Below the pieces are notes generated by a model. It was not told the DNA's origin. It saw only the letters and a list, made by a program, of their open reading frames with translations, and did not search any database. From DATEPR01 sp036491115 (lineage in GTDB: Bacteria > Actinomycetota > Actinomycetes > Mycobacteriales > Pseudonocardiaceae), in NCBI GenBank assembly GCA_036491115.1, contig DASXCQ010000093.1:25459-89458 (forward strand): a stretch of DNA of 64,000 bases, in the 5' to 3' direction. Each line of letters begins with the position of its first letter. Within the stretch, counting starts at the first letter, position 1. Both the position numbers and the translations under genes were made by a program. Positions 7,927 to 16,943 of the stretch are shown piece by piece.

Positions 7927-9795
7927 CTAGTTGAGGGTGATCCGGGTGCCCTTGATGGCGACCTGGCCGTTGCTTTCGATCTGGATCGACGACGCCGCCT
8001 TGAGGCTGAGCGAATCCCCGCCGTCGATGGTGACGCTGCCGCCCGCGCCGGTGGCGATGTTGACGACACCGGCATCGCCGCACTGGATGGAGATCTGCCC
8101 GCTGGCCGCGCTGCTGCCCGGCGGCGCGGGCTTGCAGGACAGCGTCACCGTGCCGGCCGTCTGGTCGATGGCCAGCGCGAGCGAGCCGTCACCGGTGCCC
8201 AGCACGAGATCCGACGCGGTCGGCGTTCCGCCACCCGGCGGCACCTCGTCGTGGAACATGAGCTTGTTGCCGGCCGAGGACACGAACCCGCGGTGCACCA
8301 CCTGGCCGGCCTGGCCGGTCACCTTGATCGCGTCGCCGCCCAGGCTGTACGCGGTGTTGTTGTTGACGATCCCGCCCAGCACGTAGGGTCGGCGCGGATC
8401 GGCGAACTCGAACGCGACCAGCACCTCGTCGCCCACCTCGGGCAGGAACATCGCGCCGCTGGCCGTGCCCGCCGCGAACTGGACCGAGGACGCCCAGTCC
8501 GACTCGTAGTCCGGCGACAGCCACGGCAGCGTGACCTTGACCCTGCCCAGCTTGTTCGGGTCGTTGTTGTTCGTGACGACACCGCAGTACACGCCGGTCA
8601 GCTGCGGCCGGTCCGGCCGCGCGGCACCACCGCCGGACGCCAGGCCGAGCAGCGAGCGCACCTGCCGGCCGCTGGCCACGAACCGGGTCAGGTAGCCGGC
8701 TTCGGTGTTGTCGAACACGTGCTGGGCACCGGTCACCAGCCACGAGCCGCCGAACGGGTCGGACACCCCGGCGATGGTGACCGCCGCGCCCGCCTTGATG
8801 TACGGCGAGCCGGCCGCCTCACCCTCCGCCTCGGCGAACGTGCTGCCGACCTGCTCGGCCAGGGCCGTGGCGGCCTGCTGACCCGCCGAGTCGATGCCCG
8901 CGCCGACGGCGACCGGCCGGTTGTGCACGACGTGCGCCGACGTGGACGGCACCGGCCCGAGATCACCGACCGCCGAGCCCCCGGCCGCGGGCGGCTCCGC
9001 GGGGCCCACGCCGCTGGTGAAGGTCGTGCCCAGGGTCTGCGGCTGCTGGCCGGTCAACGACACCGAAGCAGCGCTGGCCGCCGCGACGTGGGTCAACACC
9101 TTGGCCTGCAACGGATCCCACACCCGCACCTCGACCTCGGGCGTCAGGTTGCCGGCCGTCACCCTGGGCCGGAACACCCACAGGTTGTCCAGGAAGTCCA
9201 GCGCCACCGGCGTACCGCCGGACACGCCGGACGACGCGCGGAAATGCAGGGTTCCGGCGTCCATCACCAGCTCGTAGCCGATCTCGGTGGCCCGTTGGCC
9301 GAGGAAGTCCCAGTCGGTCTGGTCGCACTGTCCGATGTGGTCGTGGGTGACGGTGCTGGCGTCGACCTGGACGTCGGTGATCTCGGCATCGCGCAGGATG
9401 CGGGACGCGATGTCCGAGTCGGTCATGTTCAGGAAGGTCCTGGTCCTGCGGACCCGCTGCAGCCGGTGCGTCATGTCGTAGCCCCGCACGACGACCCGGC
9501 GGTGCAGGTTCTCGAACCGGCCCTCCAGGCAGGTGATCTCACCCTTGATCAGGCAGGTGTCCGTCGTCTCTCCCGGCGCCAGGCTGAACACCTGCACCGC
9601 GGCGCCCATGACCAGGCCCGCCTGGCTCAGCGCGCCGGAGCCGTCGTCGACGAACGTCAGCTCGAACATGCCGGGCAGGTGCAGGTTGGTGTCGACGACG
9701 ACCCGGATCAGGCTGTCGGCGGCGCCGTCGGCCAGCGCGGTGCCGGCGCCGGCGCCGAGCCGGACGCTCGCGGTGACCACCATGCTGAGCGTCAT
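7927..9795 (-). CDS. VgrG-like spike protein (phage late control D + gp5/gp45 OB fold)
   Basis: A 622-residue spike/hub protein. The N-terminal two thirds resemble phage late control gene D (hub), including a region like L-x-x-L-E-G-R-F-E-N-L-H-R-R-V-V-V-R-G-Y-D. From about residue 390 there is a gp5/VgrG OB-fold (GVVTNNNDPNKLGRVKV, followed by PEVGDEVLVAFEFADPRRPYVLGG). The C-terminal tail is a beta-rich repetitive region ending in KGTRITLN. It would form the puncturing tip of the injection particle (Afp8-like). The ATG at 9795 overlaps the LysM gene stop (ATGA). No extra effector domain is visible at the C-terminus. Confidence 0.88.
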   Translation of the reverse strand: MTLSMVVTASVRLGAGAGTALADGAADSLIRVVVDTNLHLPGMFELTFVDDGSGALSQAGLVMGAAVQVFSLAPGETTDTCLIKGEITCLEGRFENLHRRVVVRGYDMTHRLQRVRRTRTFLNMTDSDIASRILRDAEITDVQVDASTVTHDHIGQCDQTDWDFLGQRATEIGYELVMDAGTLHFRASSGVSGGTPVALDFLDNLWVFRPRVTAGNLTPEVEVRVWDPLQAKVLTHVAAASAASVSLTGQQPQTLGTTFTSGVGPAEPPAAGGSAVGDLGPVPSTSAHVVHNRPVAVGAGIDSAGQQAATALAEQVGSTFAEAEGEAAGSPYIKAGAAVTIAGVSDPFGGSWLVTGAQHVFDNTEAGYLTRFVASGRQVRSLLGLASGGGAARPDRPQLTGVYCGVVTNNNDPNKLGRVKVTLPWLSPDYESDWASSVQFAAGTASGAMFLPEVGDEVLVAFEFADPRRPYVLGGIVNNNTAYSLGGDAIKVTGQAGQVVHRGFVSSAGNKLMFHDEVPPGGGTPTASDLVLGTGDGSLALAIDQTAGTVTLSCKPAPPGSSAASGQISIQCGDAGVVNIATGAGGSVTIDGGDSLSLKAASSIQIESNGQVAIKGTRITLN

Positions 9796-10541
9796 CGCGC
9801 GGTCCGTCCCAGTTCGGCCGGGCCGGGCAGGTACAGCATGTCGCCCGCCCGCACCCGCAGCGGATCGTCGATTCCGTTGATCTCGGCGACCTGCCGCCAG
9901 CGCCGGGGATCGCCGTAGGTCTCCCTGGTGATGCCCTGGATGTTCTCGCCCGCGGTGACCCGCCGACCGGACCGGTCCGGGTCACCGCCGGACGTCGGGT
10001 TCTGCTTGCCGGGCGCCTGGGCCTTGACCTTGCAGCCCAACGAGATGGTCGCGCGCGTGGCCGACCCGGACGACGTGAACCTGGTGTACTCGATGTCGAC
10101 CTTCGTCAACACGAGGTACAGCGGGTCGTACGGGCCGCCGATGCTGAAGCTGCCCCACGAGAACGACAGGAGCGGGACCTCCATGGGGGCACTGTTGGCC
10201 GCCTTCACCTCGGGATGGGTCCACGTCATCAGTTGCTGCGCGGCCGCCAGGGTCCGTGCGCCGTCCAGGATGAGGTCGTTGAACGACAGAATCGTGTCGC
10301 CGGGGTCGACCGTCACCGGATTGCCGTCCGTGGACACCATGAGCGTCGAGGACCCGGTCGATCCCGTCCCCGCGGACGACGTCCCCGGCGGCTTCTTGAC
10401 CGGTATGCCCAGCGCCTTCTTGACGGCGTTCGTGTCCGAGGAGTGGCTGACCTTGATCTTCTCTGGTGCGAACATGAACTCCACCTTGGTGCCCGGGTTC
10501 TTCACCTCGGACAAGGTGGCCAATGGCTGCGTCACGTCCAT
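9792..10541 (-). CDS. LysM-domain eCIS hub/cap protein (Afp7-like)
   Basis: A 249-residue protein whose C-terminal 55 residues form a LysM-like module (GENIQGITRETYGDPRRWRQ ... L-R-V-R-A-G-D-M-L-Y-L-P). The N-terminal part has the K-V-E-F-M-F-A-P-E-K-I-K-V-S motif common to LysM proteins of contractile systems. In the family this protein sits between the tail tube and the spike. Its start overlaps the preceding tube-like gene by 10 bases and its stop overlaps the spike gene by four, consistent with stoichiometric co-translation. Confidence 0.85.
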   Translation of the reverse strand: MDVTQPLATLSEVKNPGTKVEFMFAPEKIKVSHSSDTNAVKKALGIPVKKPPGTSSAGTGSTGSSTLMVSTDGNPVTVDPGDTILSFNDLILDGARTLAAAQQLMTWTHPEVKAANSAPMEVPLLSFSWGSFSIGGPYDPLYLVLTKVDIEYTRFTSSGSATRATISLGCKVKAQAPGKQNPTSGGDPDRSGRRVTAGENIQGITRETYGDPRRWRQVAEINGIDDPLRVRAGDMLYLPGPAELGRTAR

Positions 10542-11122
10542 ACGAACCCCCCGTGCTGCAACACGAGCGTCTCAATCGCCACGGCGTCACCGCCGTTGGC
10601 CGCCATCGACGGCCCGGACCACGACACCGGGCACACGTCCCTGAGCACCCAGTGCGCCAACTCCGGCGGGGTGTTGCCGGCACCGGCCGCGGGCGGGGAT
10701 GGATGGAGCAGGGTGATCGTGACCTGGTACCCGTTCGGCCGGTCGGTGTCCTTGACCGGTGTCATCCAGCTGTTGGTGACGTTCTGCAGCCACTGCTGCA
10801 CCTGGTTGGTGTCCGGCTGCCGGATCGCCCGCTCCAACACGATCTTGTCGTACTCCATGCGTTCCGGGAGGTACACCGACGACGTGTGGTCGCCGCCCCG
10901 CTGGACCTGCTTGTACTTGAACTCGACCTTGAGCCCCTTGCAGGACGACCAGTGGCCGAGCGTCTTGAGCGTGCCGCCGTCCTCGACCAGGACCTTGAAT
11001 CGGGTCGTCAATGCGTAGGTCGGGTAGGCGTCCGGCGACGCGGCCGCGATGTCGCTCAGCATTCCGGCCGCGCGGCCGATCAACGTCGGCGACACCATCT
11101 GCGGGCTGACGAAGGCAGGCAT
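10532..11122 (-). CDS. eCIS tail tube-like protein (gp19 family), long variant
   Basis: A 196-residue gp19/T4-like tail tube family protein. Recognisable segments are F-K-V-L-V-E-D-G-G-T-L-K-T-L-G-H-W-S-S-C-K-G-L near the N-terminus, E-R-M-E-Y-D-K-I-V-L-E-R-A-I in the middle and a C-terminal I-E-T-L-V-L-Q-H-G-G-F. I start at ATG 11122, because the frame runs open upstream into a region with no tube similarity. This and the next-upstream gene probably form the tube-initiator rings contacting the hub (inference from gene order, as for Afp5), whereas the tube gene next to the sheath encodes the main tube. Confidence 0.82.
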   Translation of the reverse strand: MPAFVSPQMVSPTLIGRAAGMLSDIAAASPDAYPTYALTTRFKVLVEDGGTLKTLGHWSSCKGLKVEFKYKQVQRGGDHTSSVYLPERMEYDKIVLERAIRQPDTNQVQQWLQNVTNSWMTPVKDTDRPNGYQVTITLLHPSPPAAGAGNTPPELAHWVLRDVCPVSWSGPSMAANGGDAVAIETLVLQHGGFVWT

Positions 11123-11127
11123 CGGAA

Positions 11128-11601
11128 TCAGGACCCTCTCTGGTCGTCGGCCAGGAAGCCGGTGTGCGCCAGTTCGAGCGTTTCCAACGCCGGCTTGGCC
11201 GCCGACGCGTCGAACTCGGCGATCGACCAGCCGACCGGGAAGAACTCGTACAGCCGCCATTCGACGACTGGGAAGCCGAGCCAGTCGATCAACTGGACAC
11301 TGCCGCTGAGCGGTTGCGGGCTCCGCGACGTGGACTGCAGCCAGGTCTGCACGGTGGCGGAGTCCGAACAGGCCGCCCTGCGCAGCTTGATGTTCTCGTA
11401 CTTGGTGGTGCCGGGCAGGATCCACTGGTGATTGGGCTGGTCGCCCGTCTTGTGCTCGGCGACGTTCCAGCGCACCGACAGCCCGGAGGCGGACGCCCAG
11501 GACCCGAGGTCGTACTGCGACCGGTCGATGGCCACCGCGAACCGGTGGTTCATGCTGACCACGCCGGAGAACAGCTCCATACCGGTACTCAGCAGTGACA
11601 T
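11128..11601 (-). CDS. eCIS tail tube-like protein (gp19 family)
   Basis: A 157-residue gp19-type tube protein with H-R-F-A-V-A-I-D near residue 20, a central K-Y-E-N-I-K-L-R-R-A and a terminal L-E-T-L-E-L-A-H-T-G-F. The start codon at 11601 follows a strong ribosome binding site (GAGGAG, seven bases away). It lies 18 bases after the DUF4157 gene and 5 bases before the longer tube-like gene. It is one of three tube-family genes in this operon. Confidence 0.84.
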   Translation of the reverse strand: MSLLSTGMELFSGVVSMNHRFAVAIDRSQYDLGSWASASGLSVRWNVAEHKTGDQPNHQWILPGTTKYENIKLRRAACSDSATVQTWLQSTSRSPQPLSGSVQLIDWLGFPVVEWRLYEFFPVGWSIAEFDASAAKPALETLELAHTGFLADDQRGS

Positions 11602-11619
11602 GGTCGGACTCCTCGTCGG

Positions 11620-14031
11620 CTAACGGAAATCGCTCAGCAGGCCGGCACGTTCCCGGTCCACGATCAGCTCGCCGCGCAGCAGCCCGCGCAGCGGTTGGTA
11701 CAGCTTGGCGGCGAGCTCACCGATGGACCTGCTGTCGTTCAGGTCGACGGTTCGCTTGTCGCACAGGGCGATGAGCTGTTCGTGGTAGTCGGCCAACACG
11801 TCCGGCCGGACCTCCGGCCCGGGTGGTGGTGGCGTGTCGTCGATCTGCGGTGGGGTGAACGCGGCTGGCAGCAGGTCGGGTTCGCGTTGCACTCCGGCCG
11901 GCACCAGGACCGGGGCACGCTGCTGCGGTTCGGCGAACTGGGGTTGGTACGACGGCTGCGGCGGTGCGAACCCGTGTGTCCCGGCGACGGCTTCCTGTTC
12001 GAGCGCCCGGCCGGCGGCCGTCCACTCCGGGGGCAGCGCGCCGCCGTAGGTTTGCTGCTGCACCACGTGCACCAGTTCGTGCGCCAGCGTGGCCTGCTCC
12101 TCGCGGTGGTCGAAACCGTCCGGCAGGTAGATCTCGCCGTCCCGGGTGAACGCTCTGGCCTGCCATGCCCTGGCCTGCGCGTTCACCGCCGGTCCACGGT
12201 GGACGGTCACGTCGGACAGGTCGGGCCGCCGCCCGGGCCCGGAGGCCAGCGGCGCGCCCAGGCCAGGCCCGCGGGCCGGCGGGTTGGGGGTGACCACCTG
12301 TCGCGGCCGGGGCGGGACCGGGTCGTCGACCCAAAGCTCATCGGTCTCCGGATACCCTTCCACCGCAGGCGAAACGGTCTCCCGGAGCACGGGGACCGGC
12401 GGCAACTCGAACCCCGCGTCGATCGTCCAGGCCACCGGTTCTACCGTTGTCGCCGCCGTCGGCGGGTCGACGGGTTCGGGTGCCGGCCGGGTGACCCCGG
12501 GTCCGGGCGCCGGTCGAGTGGCCTCGGGCTCGGGTGCCGGTGGCGGTGCCGGGTGGTGCAGTGGCGCGCCCAGGCCGAGGCGGGGTCGTTCGGGACGCGG
12601 CTCGGCCGGTGGCCGGACCGTCGCCCGCGGTAACGGCCGCTCCGGAGTCCGGGTGGGCCGAACATGGGTGGTGGGCCCAGCGACGTCGCTGGGGCCCACG
12701 GGCTCGACCACCGGCGGTGGTGTGGCCGGCCGTGTTCGCGGCACGGCCGGCGGGTTGGACGGCACCACCTCGGTGGCGGGGGTCGGCTCGATCAGGTCGG
12801 CCGGTTCGACGTCCGGCAGCCGGCCGACAGCCGGGCCACGGGGTGCGACCACCTGCCGGCCGGTCGTGGTGACGCGCACGGTCTCGACCGGTGCGTCCCT
12901 GACGTCGGACGGCAGGTCGGGTGGCACCTCGGCCGGTGGCGCCGGTTCTGGTTCGGTCAGGTCGGCGGTCGGGCTGCCGGGCGTCGGGTCGGGTGGGGTG
13001 TCCGGCTGGTCGGGTGGCGTGTCCTGGCGTGCCGGCCGCTGGATGGTCGGCACGCCGGGCTCATCAGGCTGCTCGGGGAAGGACGGTTCAGTGGTCGCCG
13101 GCTCGGGTGGGGCGGGGAATGCCGGCACCACAGGGATGTCGGCCGACGGAGTGTCGGTCACCGGCACGGCCGGTGTGGGAGTGGGTGCGACCGGCTCGTC
13201 CGGGCGGGGACGGACGGTGATGCCCTGGCGGCGGCTTTCCGCCAGCGTCAGGCGGCGTGGCCGGTCCGGTGCCGGTACGTCCTGCGGTGTGGACGCGGTC
13301 GCGGGGGTGACCGGTCGGCTCCGCCCGGGGGTCGCGGAGCCGGCCGGCACGCGCGTGCGGCCGGGGACGGTCGGTCGGGGACGGGTCGGGGACTGCTGGC
13401 CTGCGGTCGGTGCCGGCGGCGCGAACGGGTGCCGCTGTTGGGCGGCCTCGGGTTCGTCGTGCGCCCACGGCAGGCGCACGGGCGGCTCGCCGGGCGCCGG
13501 CCAGGACTGGCGGACGGTGCCCGGTTCCGCGTTGCCCGGCAACGGGTTCTCAGGTGCCTGCCATGCCGTGTCCGGCACGTCGGTATCGGTCGCCTGCCGG
13601 CGTGCCGCGGTGAGGATCGCCCGCAGTTCGGCGATCGAGTCGTCGTCGGTCCACGACGACTCGTCCGGTTCGAACTCGAGTTCCGGTTCGGGTGTGACGA
13701 ACTGGGACGCCTGGTCCGGCCAGGGGAACGACGGGACGGCGGGACGCCGCGGGCGGGTCGGCGCCGGAGCGGGGAGGTGCTCCGCGACGGGCCGGCCGTC
13801 GATCGGTCGGGCCATGGCCGTCGTCAGCCGGGCCGGCACGACGATGCCGCGAGTGGCCAGCGGCCGGATGTTGCCGCGCAGCCGCTCACCCACCGTCGTG
13901 AGTGGACGCATGCTCACCGTCACGGTCAGCGGCGCCGCATCCCGCCAGCTGCCGATGTGCTCCACCGGCGCCGCGGCCGCCGACCGACGGCGACGGGGCA
14001 TCAGCAGTGACGGGAACCGAACACGCATCAC
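11620..14031 (-). CDS. eCIS core DUF4157 protein with HExxH motif and long proline-rich linker
   Basis: About 800 residues. The C-terminal third is the DUF4157 (eCIS core) domain: D-L-S-D-V-T-V-H-R-G-P is followed about 60 residues later by LAHELVHVVQQ, an intact HExxH zinc-protease-like motif near residue 655. Residues about 100-560 are a disordered Pro/Thr/Glu-rich linker, and a small helical tail follows the core. DUF4157 is the hallmark of eCIS loci and is linked to effector loading or processing; which role applies here is unknown. A GTG at 14031 (GTGA overlap) and an ATG at 14028 (TGATG overlap) are both usable starts. It is unusually long for an eCIS core protein because of the linker. 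Confidence 0.83.
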   Translation of the reverse strand: MMRVRFPSLLMPRRRRSAAAAPVEHIGSWRDAAPLTVTVSMRPLTTVGERLRGNIRPLATRGIVVPARLTTAMARPIDGRPVAEHLPAPAPTRPRRPAVPSFPWPDQASQFVTPEPELEFEPDESSWTDDDSIAELRAILTAARRQATDTDVPDTAWQAPENPLPGNAEPGTVRQSWPAPGEPPVRLPWAHDEPEAAQQRHPFAPPAPTAGQQSPTRPRPTVPGRTRVPAGSATPGRSRPVTPATASTPQDVPAPDRPRRLTLAESRRQGITVRPRPDEPVAPTPTPAVPVTDTPSADIPVVPAFPAPPEPATTEPSFPEQPDEPGVPTIQRPARQDTPPDQPDTPPDPTPGSPTADLTEPEPAPPAEVPPDLPSDVRDAPVETVRVTTTGRQVVAPRGPAVGRLPDVEPADLIEPTPATEVVPSNPPAVPRTRPATPPPVVEPVGPSDVAGPTTHVRPTRTPERPLPRATVRPPAEPRPERPRLGLGAPLHHPAPPPAPEPEATRPAPGPGVTRPAPEPVDPPTAATTVEPVAWTIDAGFELPPVPVLRETVSPAVEGYPETDELWVDDPVPPRPRQVVTPNPPARGPGLGAPLASGPGRRPDLSDVTVHRGPAVNAQARAWQARAFTRDGEIYLPDGFDHREEQATLAHELVHVVQQQTYGGALPPEWTAAGRALEQEAVAGTHGFAPPQPSYQPQFAEPQQRAPVLVPAGVQREPDLLPAAFTPPQIDDTPPPPGPEVRPDVLADYHEQLIALCDKRTVDLNDSRSIGELAAKLYQPLRGLLRGELIVDRERAGLLSDFR

Positions 14032-14345
14032 TCTGTCTCCCTGCCTCTCCCCATCGCGAGCGGTGTCCCGCCGAACGGAATGCCCGCCGGGAACGGCATC
14101 TCCACCGGTGCGGCAACCGCCACCGAGGCCATCCCCCCGCTCACCCGCACGTTGATCGTGCCGACCTGCTCGATCACCTGGGCCCGGATCTGGTGCGGAA
14201 GATCAAGAATCTCGCCCAGCGACCAATGCAGGTAATAGGCGAGGTACACGGCCTCCTCCCACACCCGGTCGACCGCGCACCTCAGCGTTCCCCCTGGGCA
14301 CCACCTGCCACATCCACCGCGAAGTCGTGGCCGCACGCCGGGCAC
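14028..14345 (-). CDS. small DUF6760-like eCIS protein
   Basis: Small eCIS-operon protein. The recognisable part is DRVWEEAVYLAYYLHW followed by L-G-E-I-L-D-L-P-H, which matches my memory of the DUF6760 family found beside tube and assembly genes. The start is uncertain. The ATG at 14345 would overlap the upstream gene by 64 bases; an in-frame GTG at 14264 begins just inside the conserved block; a CTG near 14285 would fit the homologous start but is rare. The true protein is therefore probably 78-86 residues. Its function is unknown; position suggests an assembly role. Confidence 0.65.
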   Translation of the reverse strand: MPGVRPRLRGGCGRWCPGGTLRCAVDRVWEEAVYLAYYLHWSLGEILDLPHQIRAQVIEQVGTINVRVSGGMASVAVAAPVEMPFPAGIPFGGTPLAMGRGRETE

Positions 14346-14698
14346 GACACGTCGACCTCGGTGTGGCCCTCCTGGTTGATCCGCCGGTACAGGTCCTGCA
14401 GGAACGCCAGGTCCGACGCGAACAGGTTCTCGACCACGAACTCGTTGACCGGCGCGATCGTGCCGAGCTGGGTGACGGTCCTGGCCAGCAGCAGCACCGT
14501 CAGGTACGCCGGGTTCTGGCGCACCCTCGGGTCCGGCTGCGTCATGATCTCGTCGCGGGCGGTGGCCAGGCGCATGACGCCCTCGCGGTGCACGGTGCCC
14601 CGCTCGTCCACGTAGCCGCGCGGCAGCACGAACGGATACGACACAAGGACCGCGGCGCCGTGCGGTGCCGCGTCCCGTGTCATGTCGAAGCCGGTCAC
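14282..14698 (-). CDS. eCIS baseplate/assembly-chaperone-like protein with C-terminal zinc finger
   Basis: A 138-residue protein with a phage tail assembly/base-plate-like helical body (D-P-R-V-R-Q-N-P-A-Y-L-T-V-L-L-L-A-R-T-V-T-Q-L-G) and a C-terminal half zinc-finger CPACGHDF. The GTG at 14698 forms a GTGA overlap with the stop of the main tube gene; an internal ATG at 14682 is the alternative. Small proteins of this type sit right after the tube gene in eCIS loci and are thought to help tube or baseplate assembly; the precise role is unassigned. Confidence 0.78.
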   Translation of the reverse strand: MTGFDMTRDAAPHGAAVLVSYPFVLPRGYVDERGTVHREGVMRLATARDEIMTQPDPRVRQNPAYLTVLLLARTVTQLGTIAPVNEFVVENLFASDLAFLQDLYRRINQEGHTEVDVSCPACGHDFAVDVAGGAQGER

Positions 14699-15186
14699 AG
14701 CGAGACCGACGCGCCGCTGGGCAGGAACTCGATCTGGTCGCACACCAGGATGACGCTCTGCACCGCGACCGCGCTGTCGCCTGCCTTCAGGCCGGAGACC
14801 TCCAGCTTCTTCGGCCACGCGTTCAGCAGGCTGAACGCCATGACGGTCTCGACGTCCGACGGGTCCTTCGCGCCCGGCTTCGTCTGTACGACGTTGAGGT
14901 GCGCGTCGATGGCCGCGGTCGGGTCGTTGTAGCGGACCCGCATGTGCCACGTCCACAGGTACTTGTCGTCGTCGAAGCCGCGCTTGAGCGTGACCTCGGG
15001 TGGCTTGGTCTTGCCGTACTGCTTGGTGTGCGTGACGGTGCCCGTGTTGTCACAGAAGATGTACTCCTGCGCGTCGACCTCGCTCACCAGGCTGCTCATC
15101 TCCTGGAACGAGGCGACCGGCACTCCGTCCACGGAGATGTAGAAGCGGGGTGCGCTGACTACCTTGCTCTGCGTTGCTCCGGCCAT
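14695..15186 (-). CDS. eCIS main tail tube protein (gp19 family)
   Basis: A 163-residue phage tail protein of the gp19/Afp1 type. It shows F-Y-I-S-V-D-G-V-P-V-A-S-F-Q-E near the N-terminus, the central K-P-P-E-V-T-L-K-R-G-F-D and a closing C-D-Q-I-E-F-L. It lies 33 bases downstream of the sheath gene, the standard sheath-tube arrangement. It would polymerise into the inner tube that the sheath drives outward on contraction. Confidence 0.88.
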   Translation of the reverse strand: MAGATQSKVVSAPRFYISVDGVPVASFQEMSSLVSEVDAQEYIFCDNTGTVTHTKQYGKTKPPEVTLKRGFDDDKYLWTWHMRVRYNDPTAAIDAHLNVVQTKPGAKDPSDVETVMAFSLLNAWPKKLEVSGLKAGDSAVAVQSVILVCDQIEFLPSGASVSL

Positions 15187-15219
15187 GGCGGGTTTCCACT
15201 CCCTTCGGGAATCGGCGGG

Positions 15220-16764
15220 TTATTCGGCGAGTTCGGCGCCCTGCGCCAGCTGGGAGACCCGGAAGACCACGAACTCGGCGGGCTTGACCGGGGCGATCCC
15301 GATGTCCACGGTGAGAATGCCGACGTCGATGTTCTCCGGCGGGTTGTTCTCCGCGTCGCACTTGACGTAGAACGCCTGCTCCGGCGTGCCGCCGAACAGG
15401 GCGCCGCTGCGCCACACCCGCCGCAGGAACGCGCTGATGGTGCGCTGCACGCGCTCCCACAGGTAGCGGTCGTTCGGTTCGAAGACCACCCAGTTCGTGC
15501 CCAGCAGGATCGACTTCTCCACGAAGTTGAACAGCCGGCGCACGTTCAGGTAACGCCACTCCGGGTCGCTGGACAGGGTGCGCGCACCCCAGATCCGGAT
15601 GCCCTGGCCGGGGAACGTGCGGATGCAGTTCACGCCGACCGGGTTGAGCTGGTCGTGCTCACCCCTGGTCATGCCGGACTCCAGCGCGATCACGCCGCGG
15701 ACCACCTCGTTGGCCGGCGCCTTGTGCACGCCCCGGGTGGCGTCGGTGCGGGCCCACACGCCTGCCATGTGACCGCTGGGCGGCAGGAACACCGGCTTGC
15801 CCTGCAGCGGGTCCATGACCTTGATCCACGGGTAGTACAGCGTGGCGTACTTCGAGTCGTAGCCTGCGTAGTCGACCCGCCATTCCTTCATCCGCTGCGG
15901 GCCCAGGCCCGGCGGTGGGTCGAGGATCGCGACCCGGTCACCCATCAGTTCGCAGTGCGCGATCATGGACAGGTGGATGGCCTTGAGGCCCTCCTCGTCG
16001 ATCACGCCTGCCTGGTAGGCGGACATCGCGTCGGGGACACACAGCATGGTGATGTCCTCGATCGTCTCCAGCCCGGCGAACCCGGTCCGCGCACCCGCGT
16101 CGCCCGCGTACTGGTCGGGCGTGACCTGCGGCAGCGCCGGCGATTCACCGGCGTCCAGCGCGACCTGGGTACCCTTGCGCGGCACGGCGACCGTGCCGGT
16201 CTTGGGCTCCTCGATGCGGATCAGCTTGGACTGCTGGCGCACCGCGGTGACGACGTTGGACGCGCCCCGCTTGGTGGTGAGGTTGTCGAACGTCTCGACG
16301 ACCTGCCCACCCTGGCTGACCACCAGCTTGAACGTGTCGTCGCTGGGTTCGGTGGCGTCGGTGACCTCGACCGAGATGCCCTGGCCGGCCGTGCCTTCGG
16401 CCAGTGCGCGCACGGTGAACGCGGCCTTGCCGTTGTCCGAGCCCGCGGTCAGCTCGGCCGCCGCCGGCCTGGCCGACCCGGCGTCCGCGCCGTCGCCGCC
16501 GAGGGCGCCGATGCTGACCACGTAGGCGGAGCCGCCACCGTTGAGGAAGTAGCCGTACACCGAGTGTGGCAGGTAGGCGTTGTCCACGAAGGACCCGAAC
16601 GTCTTCGTGTACTGGGTCCAGTTCGTGACGAGCACGGGCTCGTGCTGCGGGCCCCGTTCAGTGAACCCGACGAACGCGCAGAGAGCGGTACCGACGCCCT
16701 CGATCGGGCGTGACCCGGAGGACACCTCCTCGACGTACACGCCGGGCGACAGGTAACTGGGCAT
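15220..16764 (-). CDS. contractile tail sheath protein
   Basis: A 514-residue phage tail sheath subtilisin-like family protein. The start MPSYLSPGVYVEEVSSGSRP is the classic sheath N-terminus, and the C-terminal domain has R-T-F-P-G-Q-G-I-R-I-W-G-A-R-T-L-S and a terminal K-P-A-E-F-V-V-F-R-V-S-Q handshake strand. I chose ATG 16764 over ATG 16776 because GGAGGG lies just upstream of the former. It is the first gene of the minus-strand operon, facing a divergent DUF4255 gene across a 179-base regulatory gap. One sheath gene is present, as in simpler CIS loci, against three in Afp. Confidence 0.93.
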   Translation of the reverse strand: MPSYLSPGVYVEEVSSGSRPIEGVGTALCAFVGFTERGPQHEPVLVTNWTQYTKTFGSFVDNAYLPHSVYGYFLNGGGSAYVVSIGALGGDGADAGSARPAAAELTAGSDNGKAAFTVRALAEGTAGQGISVEVTDATEPSDDTFKLVVSQGGQVVETFDNLTTKRGASNVVTAVRQQSKLIRIEEPKTGTVAVPRKGTQVALDAGESPALPQVTPDQYAGDAGARTGFAGLETIEDITMLCVPDAMSAYQAGVIDEEGLKAIHLSMIAHCELMGDRVAILDPPPGLGPQRMKEWRVDYAGYDSKYATLYYPWIKVMDPLQGKPVFLPPSGHMAGVWARTDATRGVHKAPANEVVRGVIALESGMTRGEHDQLNPVGVNCIRTFPGQGIRIWGARTLSSDPEWRYLNVRRLFNFVEKSILLGTNWVVFEPNDRYLWERVQRTISAFLRRVWRSGALFGGTPEQAFYVKCDAENNPPENIDVGILTVDIGIAPVKPAEFVVFRVSQLAQGAELAE

Positions 16765-16943
16765 CGGTCCCTCCATGCTGGACGGCTGTGACGTGTCGAG
16801 CGTGCCAGCGGGTGGCCCGGCGGCAGCGCCGAAGCCGACCTCATCTCGCGCACTGATCGCTGCGCGATCACGCACCAGACCTGGCCGCGCACGCTGCATC
16901 CCCGGCGCGCCGCGGCAGCGGTGCCGCCGGGGACGATGGCCGG
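16765..16943. promoter_or_regulatory. divergent promoter region of the eCIS locus
   Basis: A 179-base gap between the sheath gene (leftward) and the DUF4255 gene (rightward), which must hold promoters for both. The clearest structure is the perfect inverted repeat GATCGCTGCGCGATC (16855-16869). No confident -10/-35 pairs could be assigned by eye. Confidence 0.45.

Noticed and set aside
10532..11425. Extended version of the long tube-like gene starting near 11425
   Set aside because: The extension overlaps the upstream tube-like gene in another frame and shows no tube similarity; ATG 11122 gives the natural length.
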